A stretch of DNA of 64,000 bases from Variovorax sp. Root318D1. GTDB taxonomy: Bacteria; Pseudomonadota; Gammaproteobacteria; Burkholderiales; Burkholderiaceae_C. Within the stretch, counting starts at the first letter, position 1; each line of letters opens with the position of its first letter. Location of the stretch: the NCBI RefSeq assembly GCF_001424835.1, contig NZ_LMCQ01000012.1, positions 463,829 through 527,828 of the forward strand, read 5' to 3'. The translations under genes and the position numbers were made by a program. Shown in pieces: positions 27,969 to 36,981 of this stretch. Below the pieces are notes generated by a model. The model had not been told where the DNA came from. It made no database searches and was given only the letters and a program-made list of their open reading frames with translations.

Positions 27969-30900
27969 ATGCTCCAGATACACAAAGCAAATATGAGCCA
28001 TACACCACGAGACGCAGAAAAACTCGCCGAAGCAGAGCGGCAGATAGCCGTCCTTAAATTGCGGTTGGAGTTGCAGGAGCGACTCGTGCAAAGCAGCGAT
28101 GAATCGATTGAGGCCCAGATCGAAGCGGCAAATGAGCGCGCGGCGTTCGCACTGCAGCAGCAAAACGCACTGCTCAACTCGGCATCCTGGCGGCTGACCG
28201 CACCGTTGCGCAAAGTGTCTGCCGCGATTCCTCCTGCATGGCGAGGTCATCTGCGCCGCGCGGCGAAGGCTACCTGGTGGGTTGCAACGCCTTGGCGCAT
28301 GCCTCAGCGGCTTAATTTTCTCAAGGAGCGCCGCAGTACGGGTGAGGCGAATGCGTCCTCTTTGGTGCCTGTGGTCGGCACCGAAACCAGCCACAGCTCT
28401 CAGAACTCCTATCGGCAATGGATTGCCGAGCACGAAAGTCGCTCTGCCTTGCTTGGCGATCTCTCGGCAATTCCGAGGTTGAGTTTTCTGCTTTGTGCAA
28501 GCAGTGCACAGCTTGCGATGCTGACCGCGACGGTGAAGTCGATCCGGTCGCAAAACTTCCCCAAGTGGCAGCTCGTCATCGCGCTGACCGGTGATGATGC
28601 CGGCGCAATCGATGACGCGTTGCGCATGCTGCAGGATGAAGAGCCTCGCATCGTCTGGCTACCTGCTTCTGGCAAGAACGCTGCCGAAGCGCTTGCCGCA
28701 TGCCTTTCGCGCGTCAATGGTGATTTCATTGCAGTGCTTGATGCCGGAGACGTCATCGCACCCGGCGCCGCAGTCGAAGTCGCCAATGCGTTCATCGAAT
28801 CGCCGGCCAGCGACATTCTTTACTGCGACGAAGACGAGTGGTCGGTCGAAGGCGGCCGCGCCCAGCCGTACTTCAAGCCGAACTGGTCGCCGGAGCTGCT
28901 TTATGCCTTCAACTACTTCGGACGCTTGACGCTGTTGCGCCGGCAACTGGTCGAGGCTGCGGGCGGAATCGATTCCGCGGTGGGCGCCGGTTTCGAGTGG
29001 GATCTGAACCTTCGCGTGAGCGATTTCGCCCAAACCGTCACCCGCATTCCTAAGGTACTGTGCCATCGCGCAACTGGTGGCGGTCACCGGGAACGGCCGT
29101 CGACCGACTCGGCTGAAGCCGCCTCGCATCGCTCGGCATTGCGCAAATACTGGGCGCAAAAAGGCATTGACGCGTCAGTCCAGACGCAGCCGGACGGCAC
29201 CCACCACGCGACCTGGGACATTGATCGGCCGCCGCTCGTCTCGATCGTGATTCCGTCGAAAAACAAGGACCACCTGCTGCGCATGTCCGTGGGTGGGCTG
29301 CTGCGGGAAACGGCTTATCCAAATAAGGAAATCATCATCGTGGACACCGGCTCTACCGAGCCGGAAGCGCTGGCGTACTACGCCGAGCTCGCCGCCGAGC
29401 CGAGCGTCCGCATCGTTCATTTCAACAAGACCTTCAACTACTCTGCCGCGTGCAATCATGGGGCAGCGTTCTCGCGCGGCGAAATCTTGCTGTTCTTGAA
29501 CAACGACATCGAAATCGTTTCGCCCGATTGGCTGCACGAAATGGTGCGCGTGGCAATGCGGCCCGGCGTCGGCGTGGTCGGCGCCAAGCTGGTGTTCCCG
29601 TCAGGCGAACTGCAGCACGGCGGCGTGGGCGTTGGCATTCACCTTTGCGGCCTGATGTATCGCAGTGCGGAGCGGCTCGGTTGGGGTGTGTTCGGTTCGC
29701 CGGACCACGCCCGGAACTGGCTTTCGATCATGGGTGCCTGCCAAATGGTACGGCGCGATGCCTTTGAGCGCGTGGGCGGATTCGACGAGTCATACCTGAT
29801 TGCAATGAGCGACGTCGCACTCTGCCTGCAGGTCTGGCGCGCTGGTTATCGCATTGCCTATGTACCGCAAGCACGCCTCGTGCACCACGAAGGCGCGACA
29901 CGGGGCAACACTAACCCCCAGATCGATATGCGTCGAATAGCCGATGACATTCGCACCCTGGGTATCGATGAAGACCCCTATCTTCACCCCGAGTTGGATG
30001 CTAACCACGCGATTCCGACCCTTCGAGTCGGCGCGGCGCCCTCGGTTCGCGAGAAGCTCAAGGCCAGCCTTCGCGAATTCGGCTCGCCCAGGCCGCAGCT
30101 GCAGACGCTCGACCTCTCAAACGATGGCGCATGCTTGGCGGTTGCGATGCGGCCGCGCGAAAGCGTGATCTGGACACCCCAGCCGGCGCATGGCGTGCGC
30201 GATATCTGGTCTGCTGCACGGTGGTGCCTGGACCTCTTGCGTACATGCCCCGACATCCGCCTGCGCTTTCCAGCCGCACTGTCCGAAGGCCCGGAAGGTG
30301 CGTTTGTCGGCTGGCTGGAAGCAGAGGGTGCGAATCGTTTCGGACTAGGCAAGAATGCGCTCGCCGCGATTCGCGCGATGTGGTCGGAGGACTTGGCGGT
30401 CCGGGCGCGGCAGGCGTTTCTCTATCACTCGGAGGTCCGCGCATTGCTGCCCCACGGCTTGCTGCCGATTGGAAGACGCGAGCTGTTCCATTGGTTCGTG
30501 CAGCATGGCCGTCGCAACGCGGATTTGAGGCTGGAAGAAATCTGGTGGCTGTTCTGGACAGCCGCCGAAAGGCCCGAGGCCGAACTGGTCAAGGCCTATG
30601 AGTTCACCCCCGAGTGGCAAAAGCTTTATCCCGATGGCCTGACGGTTTTCGGCCGCCGCGCCTTTGCCGCATGGTTCCGCGCCCACTATCGCGTGGCCGA
30701 TCTGTGGGCGGACCCGGTGCGTTGGCCGGTCGATATCCCGCCTGCCCGCCAGCTTCGGTCTGCGTATCGGACGCGCGAGCAATGGCAGCGCCTGCACCCC
30801 AAAGCACTGGACGATTTCGAGTCCGCGAAGGCATTGATCGACTGGCTGCAGTCGTCAGAAGCCATGCAGACTGAAGAGGTGCGGGCATGGTGCGCCGGGC

Positions 30901-32045
30901 TCGACAAAGACGCCGTGGCAGCCGAGATGACGACGCCCGGCGTCAATGTCATCGGACATTTTTCGTATCCCTCGGGTCTTCGGGTTTCCGTGGAGGCGCT
31001 GGTCAAGGGCCTGCGAGAAGTCGGCGTGCAGACCGCGCTACGTGACCTTCGAACCGACAAGAAAGACGATCCGGTTCACGCGCAGTTTCGTGATTTCGAA
31101 GACTTCGAAACGACCATCATCCACACACAGCCCGAGCCGTTCTTCAACGAGGCCTATAGCCGCAGCGATCTGAACGAGTACTTGCCGCGCACATATCGGA
31201 TTGCCTACTGGTACTGGGAGTTCGACTCGATTCCGGATTCATGGCTCGATGCGGCAGCCAAGGTCGATGAAGTCTGGACAGCCACTGAATTCGTTGCCAA
31301 GGGCCTGCGTGATCGGCTCTCCATTCCGGTGCGCACCATATTCCCCGGCGTTGCACTGGGTGCTTACCAGCAGCGAGAGCGCAAGTACTTCGGCCTGAAG
31401 GATGGAAGCTTCACGTTCCTGTTCACGTTCCACATGATGAGCGTGATGGAGCGCAAGAATCCGCTTGGTTTGATCAATGCATTCAAGGCCGCCTTTTCCC
31501 CGCAGGAAGACGTAACGCTGGTGCTGAAGACGTCATTCGGCGATCGTCATCCGGCGCAGCTGAAAGAACTGCGTGCGGCCGCAGAGGGCCATAACATCGT
31601 GGTGATCGATCAGGTCTACAGCCCCGACGAAGTGCTGTCGCTCATGGATGCGTGCGACGCTTACGTGTCACTGCATCGCAGCGAAGGTCTTGGCCTGACG
31701 ATGGCCGAGGCGATGCTGATGGGCAAGCCGGTCATTGCCACCAACTACTCTGGCAACGTCGATTTCATGGGTGAGGATGACAGCCTGCTGGTGTCCTACA
31801 AGTTGGTAAAACTCGGTCGTCCAATTCCGCCTTACGACGAAAAGCTTGAGTGGGCCGAGCCATCCACAGAGCACGCAGCGCAACTCATGCGCCGCCTGTA
31901 TGAAGACCGGGCGTGGGCCAAGGAGGTCGGTGCGCGCGGCAAAGCGCGTGCGGCCATTGATCTGTCTTTGAAAATGGCGGGCCAGAAGGCCGCGGCACGG
32001 CTGGCCGAAATCCGCGCGACGTTCCAAACAGAATCGAAGAGCTAA
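27969..32045 (+). CDS. Giant fused glycosyltransferase: coiled coil, SWRLTAPLR, GT2-like, GT2, linker, GT4
   Basis: A 1358-residue protein (an alternative start MSHTPRD at 27993). Residues about 15-70 are Glu/Gln/Ala heptads, and SWRLTAPLR is at 73-81. Residues about 165-390 are a degenerate GT2-like region with ILYCDEDEW. Residues about 420-650 are a full GT2 domain (LVSIVIPSKNK, LLFLNNDIEIVSPDWL, MSDVALCLQVW). Residues about 690-980 match nothing I know and are rich in Trp and Phe (for example RELFHWFVQHGR and EEIWWLFW). Residues about 990-1350 are GT4, with SLHRSEGLGLTMAEAM. One chain may add two or three residues of the O-chain repeat in order. Followed by a hairpin terminator. Confidence 0.85.
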   Translation: MLQIHKANMSHTPRDAEKLAEAERQIAVLKLRLELQERLVQSSDESIEAQIEAANERAAFALQQQNALLNSASWRLTAPLRKVSAAIPPAWRGHLRRAAKATWWVATPWRMPQRLNFLKERRSTGEANASSLVPVVGTETSHSSQNSYRQWIAEHESRSALLGDLSAIPRLSFLLCASSAQLAMLTATVKSIRSQNFPKWQLVIALTGDDAGAIDDALRMLQDEEPRIVWLPASGKNAAEALAACLSRVNGDFIAVLDAGDVIAPGAAVEVANAFIESPASDILYCDEDEWSVEGGRAQPYFKPNWSPELLYAFNYFGRLTLLRRQLVEAAGGIDSAVGAGFEWDLNLRVSDFAQTVTRIPKVLCHRATGGGHRERPSTDSAEAASHRSALRKYWAQKGIDASVQTQPDGTHHATWDIDRPPLVSIVIPSKNKDHLLRMSVGGLLRETAYPNKEIIIVDTGSTEPEALAYYAELAAEPSVRIVHFNKTFNYSAACNHGAAFSRGEILLFLNNDIEIVSPDWLHEMVRVAMRPGVGVVGAKLVFPSGELQHGGVGVGIHLCGLMYRSAERLGWGVFGSPDHARNWLSIMGACQMVRRDAFERVGGFDESYLIAMSDVALCLQVWRAGYRIAYVPQARLVHHEGATRGNTNPQIDMRRIADDIRTLGIDEDPYLHPELDANHAIPTLRVGAAPSVREKLKASLREFGSPRPQLQTLDLSNDGACLAVAMRPRESVIWTPQPAHGVRDIWSAARWCLDLLRTCPDIRLRFPAALSEGPEGAFVGWLEAEGANRFGLGKNALAAIRAMWSEDLAVRARQAFLYHSEVRALLPHGLLPIGRRELFHWFVQHGRRNADLRLEEIWWLFWTAAERPEAELVKAYEFTPEWQKLYPDGLTVFGRRAFAAWFRAHYRVADLWADPVRWPVDIPPARQLRSAYRTREQWQRLHPKALDDFESAKALIDWLQSSEAMQTEEVRAWCAGLDKDAVAAEMTTPGVNVIGHFSYPSGLRVSVEALVKGLREVGVQTALRDLRTDKKDDPVHAQFRDFEDFETTIIHTQPEPFFNEAYSRSDLNEYLPRTYRIAYWYWEFDSIPDSWLDAAAKVDEVWTATEFVAKGLRDRLSIPVRTIFPGVALGAYQQRERKYFGLKDGSFTFLFTFHMMSVMERKNPLGLINAFKAAFSPQEDVTLVLKTSFGDRHPAQLKELRAAAEGHNIVVIDQVYSPDEVLSLMDACDAYVSLHRSEGLGLTMAEAMLMGKPVIATNYSGNVDFMGEDDSLLVSYKLVKLGRPIPPYDEKLEWAEPSTEHAAQLMRRLYEDRAWAKEVGARGKARAAIDLSLKMAGQKAAARLAEIRATFQTESKS

Positions 32046-32055
32046 ATAAAGAGCT

Positions 32056-32079
32056 CCGGGGCCGTGTTTGCGGCCCCGG
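32056..32079. terminator. Hairpin between convergent genes
   Basis: CCGGGGCC (32056-32063) pairs with GGCCCCGG (32072-32079) around an 8-nt loop. It sits between the stop of the fused glycosyltransferase gene and the stop of wzt on the other strand. There is only a weak T-run, so bidirectional or factor-assisted termination is inferred. Confidence 0.65.
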
Positions 32080-32094
32080 TTGCCGCTTACTTGT

Positions 32095-32838
32095 TCAAGC
32101 CGCGAGTCGCGTGTGCTCGGCCATGTACGCTTCCATGTCCACCGCCTCCAAGCGGCCATGGCTGAGTTTCACGACCTTGTTGCATTCCTTGGCGATCAGG
32201 TCGGGCGAGTGCGAAGCGAGCACCAGAATGCCCGATTTGGACACCACGTCGCGCATGCGCTGCTCGGCTTTCTCGGTGAACTCGGCATCGCCTACTGACA
32301 GCCATTCATCCATGAGCAGGATGTCTGCCTCGACGCTGGTCGAGATCGAGAAAGCCAGGCGCATCATCATCCCTGTGGAGTAGGTGCGCACAGGCATGTC
32401 CACATACTGGCCGAGACCGCTGAATTCGCAAATCTCGGGCGTACGCTCGTCGATCTCCTTCTTGCTCATGCCCATCACCAGGCCGCGCAGCATGATGTTC
32501 TCTACACCCGTCGCGTCCATCTCAATACCAAGTGATGGATCGATGAGGCTCGACACGCTTCCTTCGCGCCGGAATTCACCGGCCGAGGGCTCGTACACGC
32601 CCGCCAGAGTGCGTAAAAGGGTCGATTTGCCCGCGCCGTTGTGGCCGATCAGCCCCAAGCGGTCGCCGCTACGCAGTTCGAGATTGATGTCGCTGAGGGC
32701 CTGGACCACGGTAACACCGGTCTCCTTACCGAAACGCCCGCCGGTCACGGAGGCTGCAAGCGTCTTCTTCAGAGAGGCTGCGCCCGCACCGTAGATTGGG
32801 AAATTGACGGCGACGTTCTTGAGTGAAATGGATGCCAT
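32095..32838 (-). CDS. wzt: O-antigen ABC exporter ATP-binding subunit Wzt, short form
   Basis: A 247-residue ATPase. Walker A is GHNGAGKSTLLR, the signature loop is TYSTGMMMRLAFS, Walker B is ILLMDEWLSVGD, and the switch His is ASHSP. It powers export of lipid-linked polysaccharide through Wzm. The protein ends soon after the ATPase domain, so the C-terminal carbohydrate-binding domain of long Wzt proteins is missing. In known systems that absence goes with export that does not read the glycan's terminal cap. It is 3 bp downstream of wzm. Confidence 0.92.
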   Translation of the reverse strand: MASISLKNVAVNFPIYGAGAASLKKTLAASVTGGRFGKETGVTVVQALSDINLELRSGDRLGLIGHNGAGKSTLLRTLAGVYEPSAGEFRREGSVSSLIDPSLGIEMDATGVENIMLRGLVMGMSKKEIDERTPEICEFSGLGQYVDMPVRTYSTGMMMRLAFSISTSVEADILLMDEWLSVGDAEFTEKAEQRMRDVVSKSGILVLASHSPDLIAKECNKVVKLSHGRLEAVDMEAYMAEHTRLAA

Positions 32839-32841
32839 AGA

Positions 32842-33648
32842 TCAGAGCCAGTAAACAACGCGGCGGCGATACTTGATGAAGAGCAGCGTGGACCCCACGA
32901 CGCTCACCACGGTCCAGGCCAGGATGCCGAGCCAGCTGTGCATCTCCGCCACGCCGCCCATCAGGGGTGTGCGCAGCAGATCAAGCATTTGTGCAAAAGG
33001 GTTCCACAGGACGTACTGGGCGCGTTGCGGCAGGCTTTCGGGCAGCCAAAAAACCGGTGTCAGGAACATCAGCATCTGCATGACGCTGTTCACGATCTGC
33101 GTCACGTCGCGAAAACGGGTGCAGATCAGCCCAAGCAGTACGCCGATCGCATGTGCATTGACGACTGCGATCACCATCGCGGGAAGGATCAGCAGCGCCG
33201 ACCAGGACAGCGAAATGCCCGCCCAGAGCGCGACCGGCACATACAAAATGATCTGGTGGGCAAACTGGATCAGGTTGCGCGCAATGCTTCGCCAGACAAA
33301 AAGGCTGATCGGAAAGTAGCCCTGCTTCAGGTAATTGGACGAGCCCACGAATGCGTTGCACGCCTCGGAGACCACGCTGGAAAAAAATCCCCAGAAGATG
33401 ATTCCGAGCGCAAGGTGAGGAAAGAACTTTGAAAGTTCCGTGCCGAAGAGCGAACTGTAGAGCGGGCCCATGCCGCCAATCATTGCGCCCATGCTCAACG
33501 TGAGCCAGAGCGGACCGAGCATCGAACGCCGATAGCGAAGAACGATGTCGAACCAGGCCAGTGTCCACCAGATGTCGGTGCGGCGTGTCCCCTCCCACCA
33601 GTCGGATAGGGCACTACGGTGGAGGTTGGAGTGAATTTCTTGGGTCAT
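32842..33648 (-). CDS. wzm: O-antigen ABC exporter permease Wzm
   Basis: A 268-residue membrane protein starting MTQEIHSNLHRSALSDWWEG, whose ATG overlaps the manC stop. The segment IVLRYRRSMLGPLWLTLSMG is the ABC-2 cytoplasmic signature of polysaccharide permeases. About six membrane helices follow, ending in a short basic tail (YRRRVVYWL). It forms the inner-membrane channel with Wzt. An in-frame extension upstream overlaps manC and is rejected. Confidence 0.93.
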   Translation of the reverse strand: MTQEIHSNLHRSALSDWWEGTRRTDIWWTLAWFDIVLRYRRSMLGPLWLTLSMGAMIGGMGPLYSSLFGTELSKFFPHLALGIIFWGFFSSVVSEACNAFVGSSNYLKQGYFPISLFVWRSIARNLIQFAHQIILYVPVALWAGISLSWSALLILPAMVIAVVNAHAIGVLLGLICTRFRDVTQIVNSVMQMLMFLTPVFWLPESLPQRAQYVLWNPFAQMLDLLRTPLMGGVAEMHSWLGILAWTVVSVVGSTLLFIKYRRRVVYWL

Positions 33649-35063
33649 GCGCGTCCGTAGGTGTCTGCGAGCCTGACGATATCGTCCTCGCCAAGGTAAA
33701 CACCGCACTGGACTTCGATAAGCACCAATAGTTCTTCGCCGATGTTGGTCAAACGATGTTTCTCCTTCAATGGGATATGGCGGTATTCGCCCGGCCCGGT
33801 GACATGTTCGATGTCGCCGATCTGCACGATGCCCCGCCCTTGCACCACCACCCAATGCTCGGAGCGCTGGTGGTGATACTGCAAAGACAGCGATTCTCCG
33901 GGTTTGACCGTGATTCGCTTGACCTTGTAGCTATCTTCTTCCTTGAGTGTTGCGTAGGTGCCCCATGGGCGGTGCACCACGGAGGGCAGATGAACCGCCT
34001 CGTGCTTGCGGGATTTCAGCGTATCAACGATCTTTTTGACTTCCTGGGCGCTGTTCTTGTGGGCAACCAGCAGCGCGTCGGGAGTGTCGACAATGACGAG
34101 GTCGTGAACGCCCAGCGTCGCCACCAGTTTCGGAATATGGCTGTCGACCTGCACATGGGTGCCGGTGGTGTCGATCGCCACGACGTCCGATGGCATTGTG
34201 TTGCCGCTCGCATCTTGGGGCTGGGCTTTTGCCACCGCAGGCCAAGAGCCTACGTCGCTCCATTGGAATTTGGCCGGAACCACGTGCACGTTGTCGGCCG
34301 GCTCCATCACTGCATAGTCGATGCTGATGTCGGGCTGGAGTCCGAAGGCATGCAAATCGAATTGGATGGTGTTGCCTTGATGTTCCGTGCTCTTCAGCGC
34401 TTTTTTGGCGGCGTCCAGCAGTTCGGGTGCGTACTTCTCAAAGGCGGCCACTATGGCGTTTGCCGTGAAGCAGAACATCCCGCTGTTCCAGTAATAGCGT
34501 CCGGTAGCCAGATACTCCTGCGCGGTCTGCAAATCGGGCTTCTCGACAAAGCGCTTGGCCGGTTGACTCGACCGCGAGACCTGGGCCACTTCGATATAGC
34601 CGAAGCCTGTGTCCGGACTCGTCGGGCTGATGCCAAATACAACCAGCGCTCCTTGCGTGGCAAGTTTGAAAGCCTGGCTGGCACTCGCGACGAAGGCTTC
34701 GACATCGGGCACGAGGTGATCGGCGGACAGCACGAGCATCACGGTTTCGCCACCGAATTTCTCGATACATTGCAGCGCCGCAAGCGCGATGGCGGGGCCG
34801 GTATTGCGGCCCTTCGGCTCGAGAAGCAGCGTGGCGTCCGGCGGGTCGGCCATTTGGCCCAGCACATCCTTGGTCAGGAAGAGATGATCCTTGTTCGTAA
34901 CAATCATCAGATCACCGGTGCCGCAGGCTTGGCCACGTTCGATGGCCTGCTGCAGCAGCGTCGAGCCGCCCAGCTTCATAAAGGGTTTTGGAAACGCCTG
35001 CCGTGATGCTGGCCAAAGCCGGGAGCCTGCCCCCCCCGAGAGCACAACTGAAAGTACGTGCAT
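33645..35063 (-). CDS. manC: Mannose-1-phosphate guanylyltransferase / mannose-6-phosphate isomerase
   Basis: A 472-residue type II bifunctional enzyme, the normal length. Start MHVLSVVLSGGAGSRLWPAS holds the nucleotidyltransferase loop, FVEKPD is the sugar-phosphate site, and the C-terminal cupin has PWGTYATL, ESLSLQYHHQRSEHW and VTGPGEYRHIP with metal-binding His residues. It supplies GDP-D-mannose for gmd and rmd. No phosphomannomutase (manB) is seen in the window. It heads the minus-strand run manC-wzm-wzt and is divergent from the glycosyltransferase gene at 35158 by 94 bp. Confidence 0.96.
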   Translation of the reverse strand: MHVLSVVLSGGAGSRLWPASRQAFPKPFMKLGGSTLLQQAIERGQACGTGDLMIVTNKDHLFLTKDVLGQMADPPDATLLLEPKGRNTGPAIALAALQCIEKFGGETVMLVLSADHLVPDVEAFVASASQAFKLATQGALVVFGISPTSPDTGFGYIEVAQVSRSSQPAKRFVEKPDLQTAQEYLATGRYYWNSGMFCFTANAIVAAFEKYAPELLDAAKKALKSTEHQGNTIQFDLHAFGLQPDISIDYAVMEPADNVHVVPAKFQWSDVGSWPAVAKAQPQDASGNTMPSDVVAIDTTGTHVQVDSHIPKLVATLGVHDLVIVDTPDALLVAHKNSAQEVKKIVDTLKSRKHEAVHLPSVVHRPWGTYATLKEEDSYKVKRITVKPGESLSLQYHHQRSEHWVVVQGRGIVQIGDIEHVTGPGEYRHIPLKEKHRLTNIGEELLVLIEVQCGVYLGEDDIVRLADTYGRA

Positions 35064-35157
35064 TTTTTATAGGAGTGTGAAGAAGGGGATAATTTTACCG
35101 GCCTTGCTCCAAAGGGCCCGTAACCAGTGGAAGCCTCTATTTTCGTGATCTCGAGCA

Positions 35158-36981
35158 ATGTTCAGTAAGCCTACGCTGCCAGCCCCGCAGCCCCATATTC
35201 GGCGAAGGGGGCTTGAAAACGGCTTGAGCAGTGCACAGCTTCAACGCCGGATCGCCTTGCTCGAGCACGAGACGCAGTCCCTCGAAACGCGGTTATTGGA
35301 GATGCAGCAGTCCACCAGTTGGCGCGTCACGGCGCCGCTGCGCTGGGCCAGCCGGTGTCTTCAGCGGGTCGTGGGCGGTGCACCCTTGCCGCAGGTCGAA
35401 GAGCGAGGAGATTACGCGGATTGGGTCGAGCGCTACGACATGATCGATCCGGCGGCCACCGATCGCAGGCGCCGGGAAATCGATGCATCGCCGAAGCGCC
35501 AGCGTTTGCTGCTGCTGCCCGCAGGCGAACTGAGCGCAGGCACACTCGACGCGCAGTTGTACAAAGAATGGACGCAAAGGCCGGCCGGATCCCTGCCCGA
35601 GGGCTTCAACGCGGCGGCCTCCGCCGACTGGGTCATCTGGATCGAGCCAGGCTGCACACTGCCGTCGCACGCACTGTGGGTCATCGCCCAACAGAGCACT
35701 GCGCACCCCGAGGCCCGCTTGATCTATGCCGATGAAGACGAGCTGGATGCGAACGGTCGGCGCATCAATCCTTTTTTCAAGCCCGACTGGAATCCGGACC
35801 TTTTCCTCAGCCGCAATCTCTTTGCTTCGTGGGTTGCCATCGAGGCCCACCTGTTCGATGAATCCGGCGGAGTTCGTGCGGAGCTGCCGCCTCCCGAACA
35901 GGGCTATGACCTCGCGCTGCGCTGTGTGGAACGGGTTCGCAGCGAGCAGATACGCCACATCCCACACGTGCTCGCCCACCGCCGTGCTTCTGAGGTCGAA
36001 TTCGGTGGTCGGCCTGGAGGCGTTGCCGTACTGAATGCCCATTTCGCGCGAACAACCACCGCAGCCAGGGCCGAGGCCACGCAGTTTGGCTATCGCACCC
36101 GTTATGCGTTGCCATCTTCGCCGCCGCTGGTTTCGTTGATCATTCCGACGCGCAACGCGCTGCCGCTGGTACGGCAGTGCATCGAGAGCATCGTGCTCGA
36201 GACGGACTATCCGAACTACGAAATTCTTCTGGTCGACAACGGATCAGACGACCCTGAAGCGCTTGCCTACTTCGCCGCACTGAATGCGCAGCAGGGCATC
36301 ACCGTTATCCGTGACGAGCGTGCGTTCAACTATTCGGCGCTGAACAACGCGGCAGTTGCAAGGGCACAGGGCGAACTTGTCGCGCTGCTCAACAACGACA
36401 TTGAGGTCATCTCGCCCGGCTGGCTCGCGGAGATGGTGTCGATTGCCTTGCAGCCGGGAGTGGGCGCTGTCGGCGCGAAGCTGCTTTATCCCGACACGAC
36501 TGTCCAGCACGGGGGCGTGATTCTGGGTGTCGGCGGCATCGCAGGCCACGCCCACAAGCACTTGGCTCGCTCGGATCCCGGCCATGGCAGGCGTGCGCAG
36601 CTTGCGCAATCTTTCAGCGCCGTGACTGCCGCCTGCCTGGTTGTGCGCAAGGCGCTTTACGAGCAAGTGGGAGGACTCGACGAGGAACACCTCACGGTGG
36701 CCTTCAATGACATCGACTTCTGCCTGCGCCTTCGCGAAGCTGGTTACCGCAACGTCTGGACGCCTGAGGCCGAACTGTTCCATCACGAATCGGCGACGCG
36801 TGTCTCGGATTTCTCCGGCCCGGCGCTGCAGCGCTTTCTTCGTGAAGAGCAGTTCATGCGCGGGCGCTGGGGCGCGCTGCTGCAGGCCGACCCCGCCTAC
36901 AACCCCAACCTGAGCCTCGCCGCCGAGGATTTCAGCTACGCTTGGCCGCCCCGAACCCCTTGGCTCCCCCCTTCGACATGA
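35158..36981 (+). CDS. Glycosyltransferase family 2 with N-terminal coiled coil and SWRVTAPLR module
   Basis: A 607-residue protein. Residues about 25-50 are a heptad-like helix (LQRRIALLEHETQSLETRLL), SWRVTAPLRWASRCLQR is at 54-70, and a GT2-like pre-domain with LIYADEDELDANGR is at about 150-290. The main GT2 domain is at about 320-560 (LVSLIIPTRNALPLV, ALLNNDIEVISPGWLAEM, FNDIDFCLRLREAGY). Its layout is the same as the first 650 residues of the 1358-residue protein at 27969. Likely a glycosyltransferase of the O-chain, donor unknown. The stop overlaps the next glycosyltransferase start by ATGA. Confidence 0.88.
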   Translation: MFSKPTLPAPQPHIRRRGLENGLSSAQLQRRIALLEHETQSLETRLLEMQQSTSWRVTAPLRWASRCLQRVVGGAPLPQVEERGDYADWVERYDMIDPAATDRRRREIDASPKRQRLLLLPAGELSAGTLDAQLYKEWTQRPAGSLPEGFNAAASADWVIWIEPGCTLPSHALWVIAQQSTAHPEARLIYADEDELDANGRRINPFFKPDWNPDLFLSRNLFASWVAIEAHLFDESGGVRAELPPPEQGYDLALRCVERVRSEQIRHIPHVLAHRRASEVEFGGRPGGVAVLNAHFARTTTAARAEATQFGYRTRYALPSSPPLVSLIIPTRNALPLVRQCIESIVLETDYPNYEILLVDNGSDDPEALAYFAALNAQQGITVIRDERAFNYSALNNAAVARAQGELVALLNNDIEVISPGWLAEMVSIALQPGVGAVGAKLLYPDTTVQHGGVILGVGGIAGHAHKHLARSDPGHGRRAQLAQSFSAVTAACLVVRKALYEQVGGLDEEHLTVAFNDIDFCLRLREAGYRNVWTPEAELFHHESATRVSDFSGPALQRFLREEQFMRGRWGALLQADPAYNPNLSLAAEDFSYAWPPRTPWLPPST

